Shown: positions 26,129 through 34,226 of the stretch, in pieces
How positions within the stretch are numbered: the stretch's first letter is position 1
How the letters are laid out: every line of letters begins with the position of its first letter
Source of the DNA: Acetatifactor sp.
GTDB lineage: Bacteria > Bacillota > Clostridia > Lachnospirales > Lachnospiraceae
Length of the DNA: 52,209 bases
Reading direction: 5' to 3'
Assembly (NCBI GenBank): GCA_018385425.1
Contig: JAHBAA010000121.1
Location: 1-52,209 of the forward strand
Program-made: the position numbers and the translations under genes
Notes under the pieces: generated by a model
Database searches by the model: none
What the model was told of the DNA's origin: nothing
Seen by the model: only the letters and a program-made list of their open reading frames with translations

Positions 26129-28123
26129 TTACTTATTTTTGCGGTACTGTACCGGAGTCATGTCATAGCTCTTCTTAAAGAGACGATTGAAATGCTCTAC
26201 ATTCTCATAGCCCACCTCGGCGGCAATTGCCTCCACCGTCAGGTCCGTCTCCCGAAGCAGTGCCTTCGCCTTCTTCATGCGCTCCTCCTTCACCACCTCC
26301 TGGAAGGTCATGCCGGACTTATCCTTGATGTACTTGGAAAGATAAGGCTTGGAGAGCTGAAACTCCTCAGAAAGCGTCTCAAGCGTCACATTCTTGTAAT
26401 CTGCCTGGATTCGGCTGATGATCTCTACCACGCGCTCCTCGCGCCCTACCGTAATGTGCTGCTGTACTGCCAGCTTGTTGGCAGCCGCGGAGAGTGCTGC
26501 GATGGAGGCCTTAATGATATCCTCGTCTACGCCCACGCCCCAGTAGAGATGTCCCTCGCTCATCACACCCACATAGGCGGCTGCCTTGGAGCTGGAGCCC
26601 TTGGAGATCGCATGCTCCTCATAGACAGAAAGCTCATAGCTCATGCCGAAGTACACCTTGATGGCGTTGCTGACTGCATCCAGACGACCGTTGCCGCCGG
26701 TCCTGATCACCTTCTTCACGCCGTTCTGCTCGATGGTCACCTCCGCCTGGATCCCCCGTTCCTGCCTGAAGTGGCACTCGGGAATACTGAAGACGCTGTG
26801 GGAATTAATGTAAGTCTCCTCAAAGATGGCATGGATCTCAGCAGGCTGCAATTCCTGATGGCGTCTGTCGGAGACACCCTTGATCAGGTAGCCCACCTCC
26901 TCCTGCATGGCAGCGGGAAGAGAGAATCCAAACTGGTTCTTCAGGACGAATGCCACACCGCCCTTGCCGGATACGCTGTTGATGCGGATCACATCGGACT
27001 CATACTCCCGTCCCACATCGGAAGGATCGATGGGAAGATAGGGAACGTCCCAGCGATTGCCGGTCTTGCCTTCCTTTCTCCAGGTCATGCCCTTGCTGAT
27101 CGCATCCTGATGGGAACCGGAGAAGGCGGTGAACACCAGGTCTCCCGCATAAGGAGTTCTCTCATGCACCTTCATGCCGGTAAATCTCTCGTAGGCAGCT
27201 CTGATCTTCATAATATGAGAGAAATCCAATCCGCTCTCCACACCATGACACATCATATTGTTGGCAACCGTCACCAGATCTACATTGCCGGTACGCTCGC
27301 CGTTGCCGAACAGAGTCCCCTCCACCCGGTCTGCGCCGGCCAGAACGCCGAACTCCGCATCGCTGACGCCGCAGCCTCTGTCGTTGTGGGGATGCACGCT
27401 TAATACAACGTTCTCTCTGTATTTCAGATGTTTGCTCATGTACTCTACCTGGCAGGCAAAGATGTGGGGCATGGCAACCTGTACCGTGGTGGGAAGGTTG
27501 ATGATGGCCTTCTTCTCCGGGGTAGGCTGCCATACGTCCAGCACTGCGTTGCAGACCTCCAGTGCATAGTCCACTTCCGTCTGAGAAAAGCTCTCAGGGC
27601 TGTACTCGAAGGTAAAGTTTCCCTCGGTCTCCTCAGCCATCTTCTTCAGAAGTGTGGCGCCGTCCACCGCCAGCTTCTTGATGGCTTCCTTGTCCTTCTT
27701 GAACACCTGCTCACGCTGCTCCACGGAGGTGGAGTTGTACAGATGTACCACTGCGTGGGGCGCACCCTTCACCGCATCGAAGGTCTTGCGGATGATGTGC
27801 TCTCTGGCCTGGGTCAGCACCTGGATGGTCACATCCTCCGGGATCATCTTTCTCTCGATCAATGCGCGGATAAAATTGTACTCCGTGTCGGAGGAAGCGG
27901 GGAAGCCCACCTCGATCTCCTTGAAGCCGATCTCAACCAGCAGCCGGAAGAACTCCAATTTATCCTCAAGGCTCATCGGATCGATCAGAGCCTGATTACC
28001 GTCTCTCAAGTCAACGCTGCACCAGATCGGTGCCTTCTCAATCGTCTCTTTCTTCACCCAGTCATAAGTCACCTCAGGCGGCATATGATAGGTCTTTCCA
28101 TACTTCTCTTTTACGTTCATCAT
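26129..28123 (-). CDS. leuA: 2-Isopropylmalate synthase fused to an AraC-type DNA-binding domain
   Basis: A 664-residue fusion. Residues about 30-310 are the HMGL-type synthase barrel, with DLRDGNQ (38-44), HPHNDRG (244-250) and GNGERTGN (273-280) all intact. A LeuA dimer/regulatory domain lies at about 448-553. The family is the actinobacterial/yeast-type LeuA. After the dimer domain, residues about 563-664 form a complete AraC/XylS domain with both helix-turn-helix units (LETLSEEFQLSKPYLSKYIK and AIAAEVGYENVEHFNRLFKK), ending TPVQYRK as usual. No stop or frameshift separates them. The enzyme makes 2-isopropylmalate from 2-oxoisovalerate and acetyl-CoA; the extra domain could make it a leucine-responsive regulator. 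The start at 28123 has AAAGG eight bases upstream. Confidence 0.93.
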   Translation of the reverse strand: MMNVKEKYGKTYHMPPEVTYDWVKKETIEKAPIWCSVDLRDGNQALIDPMSLEDKLEFFRLLVEIGFKEIEVGFPASSDTEYNFIRALIERKMIPEDVTIQVLTQAREHIIRKTFDAVKGAPHAVVHLYNSTSVEQREQVFKKDKEAIKKLAVDGATLLKKMAEETEGNFTFEYSPESFSQTEVDYALEVCNAVLDVWQPTPEKKAIINLPTTVQVAMPHIFACQVEYMSKHLKYRENVVLSVHPHNDRGCGVSDAEFGVLAGADRVEGTLFGNGERTGNVDLVTVANNMMCHGVESGLDFSHIMKIRAAYERFTGMKVHERTPYAGDLVFTAFSGSHQDAISKGMTWRKEGKTGNRWDVPYLPIDPSDVGREYESDVIRINSVSGKGGVAFVLKNQFGFSLPAAMQEEVGYLIKGVSDRRHQELQPAEIHAIFEETYINSHSVFSIPECHFRQERGIQAEVTIEQNGVKKVIRTGGNGRLDAVSNAIKVYFGMSYELSVYEEHAISKGSSSKAAAYVGVMSEGHLYWGVGVDEDIIKASIAALSAAANKLAVQQHITVGREERVVEIISRIQADYKNVTLETLSEEFQLSKPYLSKYIKDKSGMTFQEVVKEERMKKAKALLRETDLTVEAIAAEVGYENVEHFNRLFKKSYDMTPVQYRKNK

Positions 28124-28189
28124 TGTCACGACCTTTCTGTTCCCACTGCCTCCATCCGGAATGGAAATGGGAGGTATTTGATGTAGCAC

Positions 28190-28218
28190 ATGGTATCATA
28201 TATTTTACGGAAATGCAA
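28190..28218 (-). promoter_or_regulatory. Candidate leuA promoter
   Basis: Minus-strand TTGCAT (28213-28218), 17-base spacer and TACCAT (28190-28195), giving a leader of roughly 60 bases. That is too short for a leucine T-box, and none is visible. Confidence 0.4.
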
Positions 28219-28595
28219 GTGGTATTTTTAATTTATTTCTTGATTTATCTTAATCGAAAATTATTGCTGTATCAGCAAGGCACAGCGTATTTGCGGTGTT
28301 TTCGATGATAATCGGTTGTTTTAATTTAATCTTTATAGTTGTACCATTTTTTGATGTTTGCTTTTCTGTTTCGGAGAAAACCGATATTCTCAGAAAAACG
28401 ATCGTTGGAAGTCTGCCGCAGACCGCCCTCCCCCGCGGACCATTGCTCCCCGGGAATCTGCTTTATTTTCGTAAAGTTCTGTTTGCCCTTGCGAATTGGA
28501 AATAATAGGAGTAAAATATGGGAGGATTGCTTTCGCAAATACCCTTTTCACAGAGGGTTTCGCAAAGGATTTACAAAGGAAAGGAAAAAAGAAAA
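28219..28595. other. Divergent control region between leuA and the MFS gene
   Basis: This gap holds no gene. It contains a 15-base dyad TTGCTG-N3-CAGCAA (28264-28278), a degenerate CodY-like box (28385-28399, 11 of 15 matches), a GTCTG/CAGAC hairpin near 28415, a candidate plus-strand promoter (TTGCGA 28489-28494, 17 bases, TAAAAT 28512-28517) and two copies of TTTCGCAAA (28531-28539 and 28558-28566). The last two lie in the MFS leader, around a small ACCCT/AGGGT hairpin. Confidence 0.45.
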
Positions 28596-29894
28596 ATGAA
28601 AAACTGTCAAAACAAATGGGTACGCGCTGCGATTCCGGCGCTGTTGCTCCACTGCAGTATCGGTACGGTGTACTGCTGGTCCATCTTCAGCCAGGAGATC
28701 GCTGATTTCATCGGCTTCTCCAAGGGTGCTACCGAGTGGGCGTTCAGCTTCGCTATCTTCTTCCTCGGCATGTCTGCGGCATTCTTAGGCAATGTCGTGG
28801 AGAAGGATATTCACAAGTCCTCCCTGATCGCCTCCATCACCTTCGCACTGGGTATGGCAGGTACCGGCTTCTTCATCTGGTACGGCGGCCAGCACAAGGG
28901 AAGCATTCTGGCACTGCTTGGCATCTATGTCTCCTATGGCTTCATCATGGGTATCGGTCTCGGTACCGGCTACCTGTCTCCCGTGAAGACACTGATGCTC
29001 TGGTTCCAGGACAAGAAGGGTCTGGCGACCGGACTCGCCGTGGCAGGCTTCGGCGCTGCAAAGGCCATCGCAAGCCCCATCATGCAGGCACTGCTGGACA
29101 ATCTGGGCGAGGGCAGCATCTACAAGATGTTCTTCATCCTGGCTGCCGTTTATTTCGTGATGATGTTCGTTGGTCACCTTCTGCTTGCAAAGCCTGCCGA
29201 CTGGCATGAGCCCCAGAAGAAGGAAGCAGGACAGGGCATTCTTGCAACTATCAAGACTCGTCCCATTACCAACTACATCGGCATCTGGCTGATGTTCTAC
29301 ATCAACATCACCTGCGGTCTGGCACTGATCTCCCAGGAGAAAATGATCGTGAAATGTATCGGTCTGGCAGGTGCGGTCGGCATTATCTCCACCGTATCCG
29401 CAATCTTCAATGCAGGCGGACGCCTTGGCTTCTCCGCATGGGCAGATCACTTAAAGGACAGAAACACTGTTTACAAGATCATCTTCATCATCTCCATCGC
29501 ACTGACCGCGATCGTGATGCTGACCGGCGGCATCAAGAACGGCGAGGGCAATACTCTCCTCATCGTCCTGGTACTGGCTCTGATCTTCATGGTAAACGCA
29601 GGCTACGGCGGAGGCTACTCCAATGTACCCACTCTGCTCTCTGACCACTACGGCATGAGCAGCATCTCTGCGCTTCACGGCATCACCCTTTCCGCCTGGG
29701 CATTCGCAGGTCTCACCGGCAACCAGGTGGCAACCTATATCGTAAACCACTCCGGCGAGTGGAAAGACGTACACGGCGTATCCGTTAACCCTGTGGGTTA
29801 TCAGAACGTTCTCTACCTGACTCTGGTGCTTTATATCGTGGCTCTGGTGTTAAGCGTGGTATTCGTAAAGCCCTTCAAGCAGGATGCGAAATAG
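28596..29894 (+). CDS. OFA-family MFS transporter (oxalate:formate antiporter-like)
   Basis: A 432-residue carrier with about twelve membrane segments and OxlT-like features: HCSIGTVYCWSIFS in helix 1, GLGTGYLSPVKTLMLWFQDKKGLATG across helices 4-5, and GYGGGYSNVPTLLSDHYG in the C-terminal half. Members move small carboxylates; the substrate is unknown, though the divergent leuA suggests branched-chain or related organic acids. AGGAAAAAAG lies upstream of the ATG at 28596; an earlier in-frame ATG would add an odd Arg/Lys-rich tail. Confidence 0.88.
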   Translation: MKNCQNKWVRAAIPALLLHCSIGTVYCWSIFSQEIADFIGFSKGATEWAFSFAIFFLGMSAAFLGNVVEKDIHKSSLIASITFALGMAGTGFFIWYGGQHKGSILALLGIYVSYGFIMGIGLGTGYLSPVKTLMLWFQDKKGLATGLAVAGFGAAKAIASPIMQALLDNLGEGSIYKMFFILAAVYFVMMFVGHLLLAKPADWHEPQKKEAGQGILATIKTRPITNYIGIWLMFYINITCGLALISQEKMIVKCIGLAGAVGIISTVSAIFNAGGRLGFSAWADHLKDRNTVYKIIFIISIALTAIVMLTGGIKNGEGNTLLIVLVLALIFMVNAGYGGGYSNVPTLLSDHYGMSSISALHGITLSAWAFAGLTGNQVATYIVNHSGEWKDVHGVSVNPVGYQNVLYLTLVLYIVALVLSVVFVKPFKQDAK

Positions 29895-29940
29895 TATCTG
29901 AAAATACATAATGTCCTTCGTTCAAAAGAACGTCCGAACA

Positions 29941-29980
29941 AAAAAGATTCCGGTCACCGGTCGTGATCGGAATCTTTTTT
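29941..29980. terminator. Bidirectional terminator between MFS and GH5 genes
   Basis: AAAAAGATTCCG and CGGAATCTTTTTT arms (29941-29952 and 29968-29980) with a GTCAC/GTGAT inner stem end both convergent genes. Confidence 0.93.
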
Positions 29981-30035
29981 CGTTCCGTATGTTGTTTTCT
30001 TTTTTATCCGGCTCCGTTACCCGAAGACAGAACCA

Positions 30036-32441
30036 CTAAGGAATCACCAATTCAAATCTGATGCGGATGCTGTGAATCCCCACCAGCTGCGTCTCGTCCA
30101 GAATGACGGCGGAAACATCCGTGAGATCACCGCTTGCGGTTCTGGCATCCTGCGGCACCTGATTTACCCAGGAATTGATCAGATTCACTCTGGTACAGCT
30201 TCCGTCATCGGAGGTGGTATAGGGCTCCCCGATCAGATCTATTCTCTTGCCGTCCGCATAGACCTCTTTGATCTCAATCACTGCATTCTTAAACAGTCTC
30301 TCTCCGTTTGCAATGGCAAGGGCTCCAAAGGTCAGCCCGTCATTTCCGTCTGCAAAATCCAGTCCAACCTCGTATTCCCCGGCACCGGTGATGATCACCT
30401 CTGTGGAGGTAATTCCCTCCGTGCAGTCCGCAGGGTTGTAGGTATCTCCGACGCTGTAGGTTCCGGCTCCGCCGTTCCACATGATCCAGGCCACAGGGGC
30501 TCCGGGAGTCACTGCCTTCACATCCGGCCATTTGTCAAGTGCCTCGCTCTCCGCCTGCTTCATGTCCTCCTGAACCTTGGTAAGATAGTTCGGGTCGGCG
30601 GTCTCCTTCTCGTAGGATCTCTCCGCAAAAAGCTGCCCGATCTCCGAAGAGATCATCCCGAGCGTATTTCGGTTAAAGAAATCATTACAGGACCAAAGCA
30701 TGGGGCAGTAACCGTATACGTCACAGTTGTCCAGAAAATGCTTCGTAAACTCCAGCGTATTGTTCTTCAGCTCATAGCTGCCGTTGTCCGAATGGTAGAT
30801 GGGCAGGGCCGCATACTCTCCGATGATCACTCCCACGCCTGCCTTTGTAAATCTGGTCAATCGCTTCAGCAGGTTGTCCATCAGCTGATAGTCACTCTTG
30901 AGTCCCCATCTTGCCTGCTTTTCCGCGCCGCAGTAATTCCAGGGAGTGTAGTAATGTACGGAAACCAGAAGCTTATTCTCTGCGCTGTCCTTAGGCATCA
31001 CAAAACGGGAATCCACCGTTTTCTCGATATCGGTATTGTATCCGGCGATCAGCAAAAACCTGTCTGCATTTTTCCCGCCGCTGCTTCTCACGATCTCTAC
31101 GAATTTCTGGTTGATCTCATTGGTAAGCTGGTAGCACTGGCTTTCCGTCAGCCTTCCGGAATCGGCGCACACTGTGTTTTCATTCAGCCTGCTGCCCAGC
31201 TCTTCATTGGCAGATTCGAAGATCAGCATTTCGGAATAATCGCTGAATCGCTCTGCGACCTGTGACCAGATACTTTCATAGATGGTCCAGGCCTTCTGCA
31301 CCGTGGCTTCTGTCTTCGATCCAAACATTCCCCACCAGCCGCCATCCCAGTGATCGTTGATGATGACAAACATCTCCGCATCCAGCGCGTAGTTTACGAT
31401 CTCCTCCACTCTGTCAAGGTAAGCCTTGTTGATCGTATAGTCCCCGGATTCATAGTCCATCATATTGGTCCAGGCGATGGGGATCCGCACGCTGTCAAAT
31501 CCGCAGGCCTTCATCCCCTGAAACATCTGTGCCGTGGTGACAGGCTGCCCCCAGTAGGTCTCATAAGAGGAAACGCCTGCACCGGTTCCCAGTGTCGTAT
31601 GCCCGTAGGCTTCCATAGTGTTTCCCAGATTGATGCCGTTTCCCATGTATTTGGCTAAGGTCACTGCATCTGTTTTTGAAAGATCAAGGGTGCTGAACAC
31701 TGCCTGATTGGTCTGCTCCAGGGTAATCTCCTTTGATGTTTCACTCTCCGTCTGGCTCTTCCACTTCAGGTCGCTTAAGGTAAAGGTCACCGTGACTCTC
31801 TTGGGATCCTGCAGTCCGATAAAGTTCGCAACATGCTCCGCCGTGGCGGTAACCTCCTCCACTGCGGAACCGTCCCAGGCGTTGATCGGATCGTTGGTGT
31901 CAAATACACCGGAGCTCTTGAAGGCAGATCTGCTCTCCGTCTTTGTAATGGTCAGGGGCGTTCCGTCTACCTCCACCTGATCATACCGAATCATACAGTC
32001 TGTCAGCGGGGACTGTTCTCCTTTTCCCACTCCCATATCCAGCAGATAGATGGCGGTTAGATTTGTGAGGGACTTTACCCCTGCACTAACAGCCGCCTCC
32101 GACAGATCCTTCTCACAGTCAAAGCTTACGGAATAGGTTCCCTCCCCTGTCACATAGATCGAGGGACCGCTCTCGTTGCTGTAATATTTGTGCTCTCCGT
32201 CGTTGTAATACACGTTGAGCGCTAGTTCAATATAGTTTCCTTCCGGTATCTCCTGCTCCACCCGGGATTCCTCGGAGGGCTGTACGGACACCTCTCCTGC
32301 CGGATCCTCCGCCGTAGGAGAAGAGTCTGTCACTTCCTCTGAACTTTCTGTCACCGCTTCGGAGGTCTTGCCGCATCCGGTACAGAGAAAAGCGCAGATC
32401 AAAACTGTAAGCAACAACAGTGCTTTCCATTTTCGTTTCAT
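30036..32441 (-). CDS. GH5 glycanase lipoprotein with flanking beta-rich modules
   Basis: An 801-residue surface lipoprotein: signal peptide ending TGC with the lipidated Cys23, an acidic Ser/Glu linker, a beta-rich module (about 90-227), a GH5 catalytic barrel (about 255-600) and a second beta-rich module (about 655-801). GH5 residues include NLGNT (271-275), the DHWDGGWW region, the acid/base Glu413 in SANEE, and the nucleophile Glu542 in IIGEYAAL. The substrate is probably a beta-glucan, mannan or xylan-type polymer; GH5 is too broad to say. The start has GGGAGG ten bases upstream. It opens the glycan locus, divergent from the YesN-like gene. Confidence 0.88.
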   Translation of the reverse strand: MKRKWKALLLLTVLICAFLCTGCGKTSEAVTESSEEVTDSSPTAEDPAGEVSVQPSEESRVEQEIPEGNYIELALNVYYNDGEHKYYSNESGPSIYVTGEGTYSVSFDCEKDLSEAAVSAGVKSLTNLTAIYLLDMGVGKGEQSPLTDCMIRYDQVEVDGTPLTITKTESRSAFKSSGVFDTNDPINAWDGSAVEEVTATAEHVANFIGLQDPKRVTVTFTLSDLKWKSQTESETSKEITLEQTNQAVFSTLDLSKTDAVTLAKYMGNGINLGNTMEAYGHTTLGTGAGVSSYETYWGQPVTTAQMFQGMKACGFDSVRIPIAWTNMMDYESGDYTINKAYLDRVEEIVNYALDAEMFVIINDHWDGGWWGMFGSKTEATVQKAWTIYESIWSQVAERFSDYSEMLIFESANEELGSRLNENTVCADSGRLTESQCYQLTNEINQKFVEIVRSSGGKNADRFLLIAGYNTDIEKTVDSRFVMPKDSAENKLLVSVHYYTPWNYCGAEKQARWGLKSDYQLMDNLLKRLTRFTKAGVGVIIGEYAALPIYHSDNGSYELKNNTLEFTKHFLDNCDVYGYCPMLWSCNDFFNRNTLGMISSEIGQLFAERSYEKETADPNYLTKVQEDMKQAESEALDKWPDVKAVTPGAPVAWIMWNGGAGTYSVGDTYNPADCTEGITSTEVIITGAGEYEVGLDFADGNDGLTFGALAIANGERLFKNAVIEIKEVYADGKRIDLIGEPYTTSDDGSCTRVNLINSWVNQVPQDARTASGDLTDVSAVILDETQLVGIHSIRIRFELVIP

Positions 32442-32474
32442 AGAAATACTTCCTCCCAAATTAAGATTAACTTC

Positions 32475-32543
32475 ATCATACCATATGTGCTTTCCTTTCT
32501 GTACCCTAAAAAGTATATTTCTTTCCTTTCTTTTTTTTAGATA
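32475..32543 (-). promoter_or_regulatory. GH5 promoter region with repeats
   Basis: A TATGAT -10 (32475-32480) lacks a good -35, as in activator-dependent promoters. Two exact copies of CTTTCCTTTCT (32490-32500 and 32521-32531) lie 31 bases apart upstream, and a T-rich TTTTTTTTAGATA (32531-32543) adjoins the second. A YesN-like regulator could bind here. Confidence 0.45.
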
Positions 32544-32559
32544 AATACATGGCGGGCAA

Positions 32560-32588
32560 TTGTTATTTCCGAAAAAAATCGGTATAAT
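32560..32588 (+). promoter_or_regulatory. Promoter of the YesN-like gene
   Basis: TTGTTA (32560-32565), 17-base spacer and TATAAT (32583-32588), leaving a leader of only about 22 bases before the ATG. Confidence 0.7.
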
Positions 32589-32616
32589 GGATGCAGAACA
32601 GTGGAGGAAATCTACC

Positions 32617-34167
32617 ATGGAAACAGTTTTTATTGCAGATGATGAACAGGCGATTCGAGACGGACTGAAATGTATTGTTGACTGGGAAGCCTGCGGTTTT
32701 TCGATTTGCGGAGAAGCGGGAAACGGTGAGGACGCACTCAAGGGCCTTCTGGAACAAAATCCCAGTCTGGCTCTCCTGGATGTCCGCATGCCCAAGATGA
32801 TGGGTACGGAGGTCATACGACGGGCCCGCGCCGCCGGCTATACCGGAAAATGCATTATTCTCAGCGGTTATTCCGACTTTACCTACGCGCAGGAGGCAAT
32901 TGAGAACGGCGTCAGCTTCTATATCACAAAGCCCTTGGATGAGGATGAGCTGTCGGCCGCCGTTCAGAAGATACGGGAAGAACTGTCTGCACGGAAAGCT
33001 CAGTCCACTCACCTCAACAGCCTGAAGGAAAAGGCCGCGGAAATGATCCTGAAGGACCTGGTAAACGGAAGCGCTGCCTCCTTGTCGGAAGAAGAGCTGG
33101 AGCTCCTCCTGCTGAAGGAGGACAGTTATCAGATCGCCATCAGCGAAAGCTTCCGCCGGGATCAGGAGTCCCCTTACGGATTATCAGATCTGCTGAAGGT
33201 TTCCAAGGGAAAGAACAGATGCTTCGAGGTCTTCCGGGAAGGTTCCCGGGAAGTGGTTCTGTTCAAAGGATCCTATGGGCAGCGCCGCCTGGCAGATATC
33301 CTGGAGCATTACGATGAAGAGACCCAGGAGGGAAGCGCTCTGGGCGGTCTGTTTCTCACCTACGGGTGCCCCGTGGCAGATCCGAGGGATATCCCTGTCT
33401 CCTATGCGCAGGCGAGAAAGCTTATGGACAGACGCTTCTTTTGCCCCATGGATCAGCATTACATGGGCTACGAGGAGCTTCCGGATGAGAATCAGGTCCC
33501 GGACGGTGCCCCGGATCATTCCCTGATCTCCCTGTACGGCGAACAGCTGAAGAATTACATTCAGATCTACAATCATCAGCAGGTTGCCGATACCCTGCAG
33601 TCGATCAAGGATTACCTCTCGGACACCACCGGCGATATCGCATCCATCAAAATGTTCTTAATGGATCTGTACTGGCAGGTGAAGGAAAACATTATCCGCA
33701 CCTACCCCACCACACAGATCGATTTTCCGTCTCCCAGCTATTGCATGCAATCCATCAACCATTCCCATTATCTGTACGAAATTATTCTCTTTCTGTCAGA
33801 GCAGGCGAATCTGATCATGGATGCCACCGGAAATCCCAATCGTGATACGATTCTGGATGAAGTTCTGTACTATATCGACAATAACTTCACCACAAATATC
33901 AAGCTGGAAAGTCTCGCTCCTTTGTTCGGCTACAACAGTGCATATCTGGGCAAGATCTTCCACAAAGCCATGGGCAAAAGCTTCAATACCTATGTGGATA
34001 TCAAGAGAATTGAAGCCTCCAAAAAAATGTTGGAGGAGACAGACATGAAGGTTTACGAAATATCCGATCTGATCGGCTACAAGAACGTAGACTATTTTCA
34101 CAAGAAATTCAAGAAATATGTGGGAAAAAGTCCGGCAGAGTATCGCAAAAGCCCGGAGGAATCATAA
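32617..34167 (+). CDS. YesN/AraC-type response regulator
   Basis: A 517-residue regulator: a receiver domain (1-120) with the acidic pair near residue 8-9, phospho-acceptor Asp55 (LLDVRMPK) and the KPLD lysine; a long middle region; and a C-terminal AraC/XylS domain (about 415-512) with two helix-turn-helix units, ending SPAEYRKS. YesN-type regulators switch on glycan-import genes when their kinase senses substrate. GGAGG nine bases before the ATG sets the start. Its likely partner, the YesM-like kinase, is convergent on the other strand. Confidence 0.9.
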   Translation: METVFIADDEQAIRDGLKCIVDWEACGFSICGEAGNGEDALKGLLEQNPSLALLDVRMPKMMGTEVIRRARAAGYTGKCIILSGYSDFTYAQEAIENGVSFYITKPLDEDELSAAVQKIREELSARKAQSTHLNSLKEKAAEMILKDLVNGSAASLSEEELELLLLKEDSYQIAISESFRRDQESPYGLSDLLKVSKGKNRCFEVFREGSREVVLFKGSYGQRRLADILEHYDEETQEGSALGGLFLTYGCPVADPRDIPVSYAQARKLMDRRFFCPMDQHYMGYEELPDENQVPDGAPDHSLISLYGEQLKNYIQIYNHQQVADTLQSIKDYLSDTTGDIASIKMFLMDLYWQVKENIIRTYPTTQIDFPSPSYCMQSINHSHYLYEIILFLSEQANLIMDATGNPNRDTILDEVLYYIDNNFTTNIKLESLAPLFGYNSAYLGKIFHKAMGKSFNTYVDIKRIEASKKMLEETDMKVYEISDLIGYKNVDYFHKKFKKYVGKSPAEYRKSPEES

Positions 34168-34178
34168 TCGCAGAGAGA

Positions 34179-34217
34179 ACAGGGGGCAGATTCCGAAGAT
34201 ATGGGTCTGCCCCCTGT
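34179..34217. terminator. Convergent terminator between regulator and kinase
   Basis: A perfect 12-base stem (ACAGGGGGCAGA/TCTGCCCCCTGT) sits between the two stops. It lacks a clear T-run on either strand, so it may act as a weak or factor-aided terminator. Confidence 0.65.
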
Positions 34218-34226
34218 CCTTGTCGC

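Noticed and set aside
28124-28400. A leucine T-box or peptide leader before leuA
   Set aside because: No specifier loop, T-box sequence, antiterminator or Leu-rich short peptide is visible, and the likely leader is only about 60 bases.
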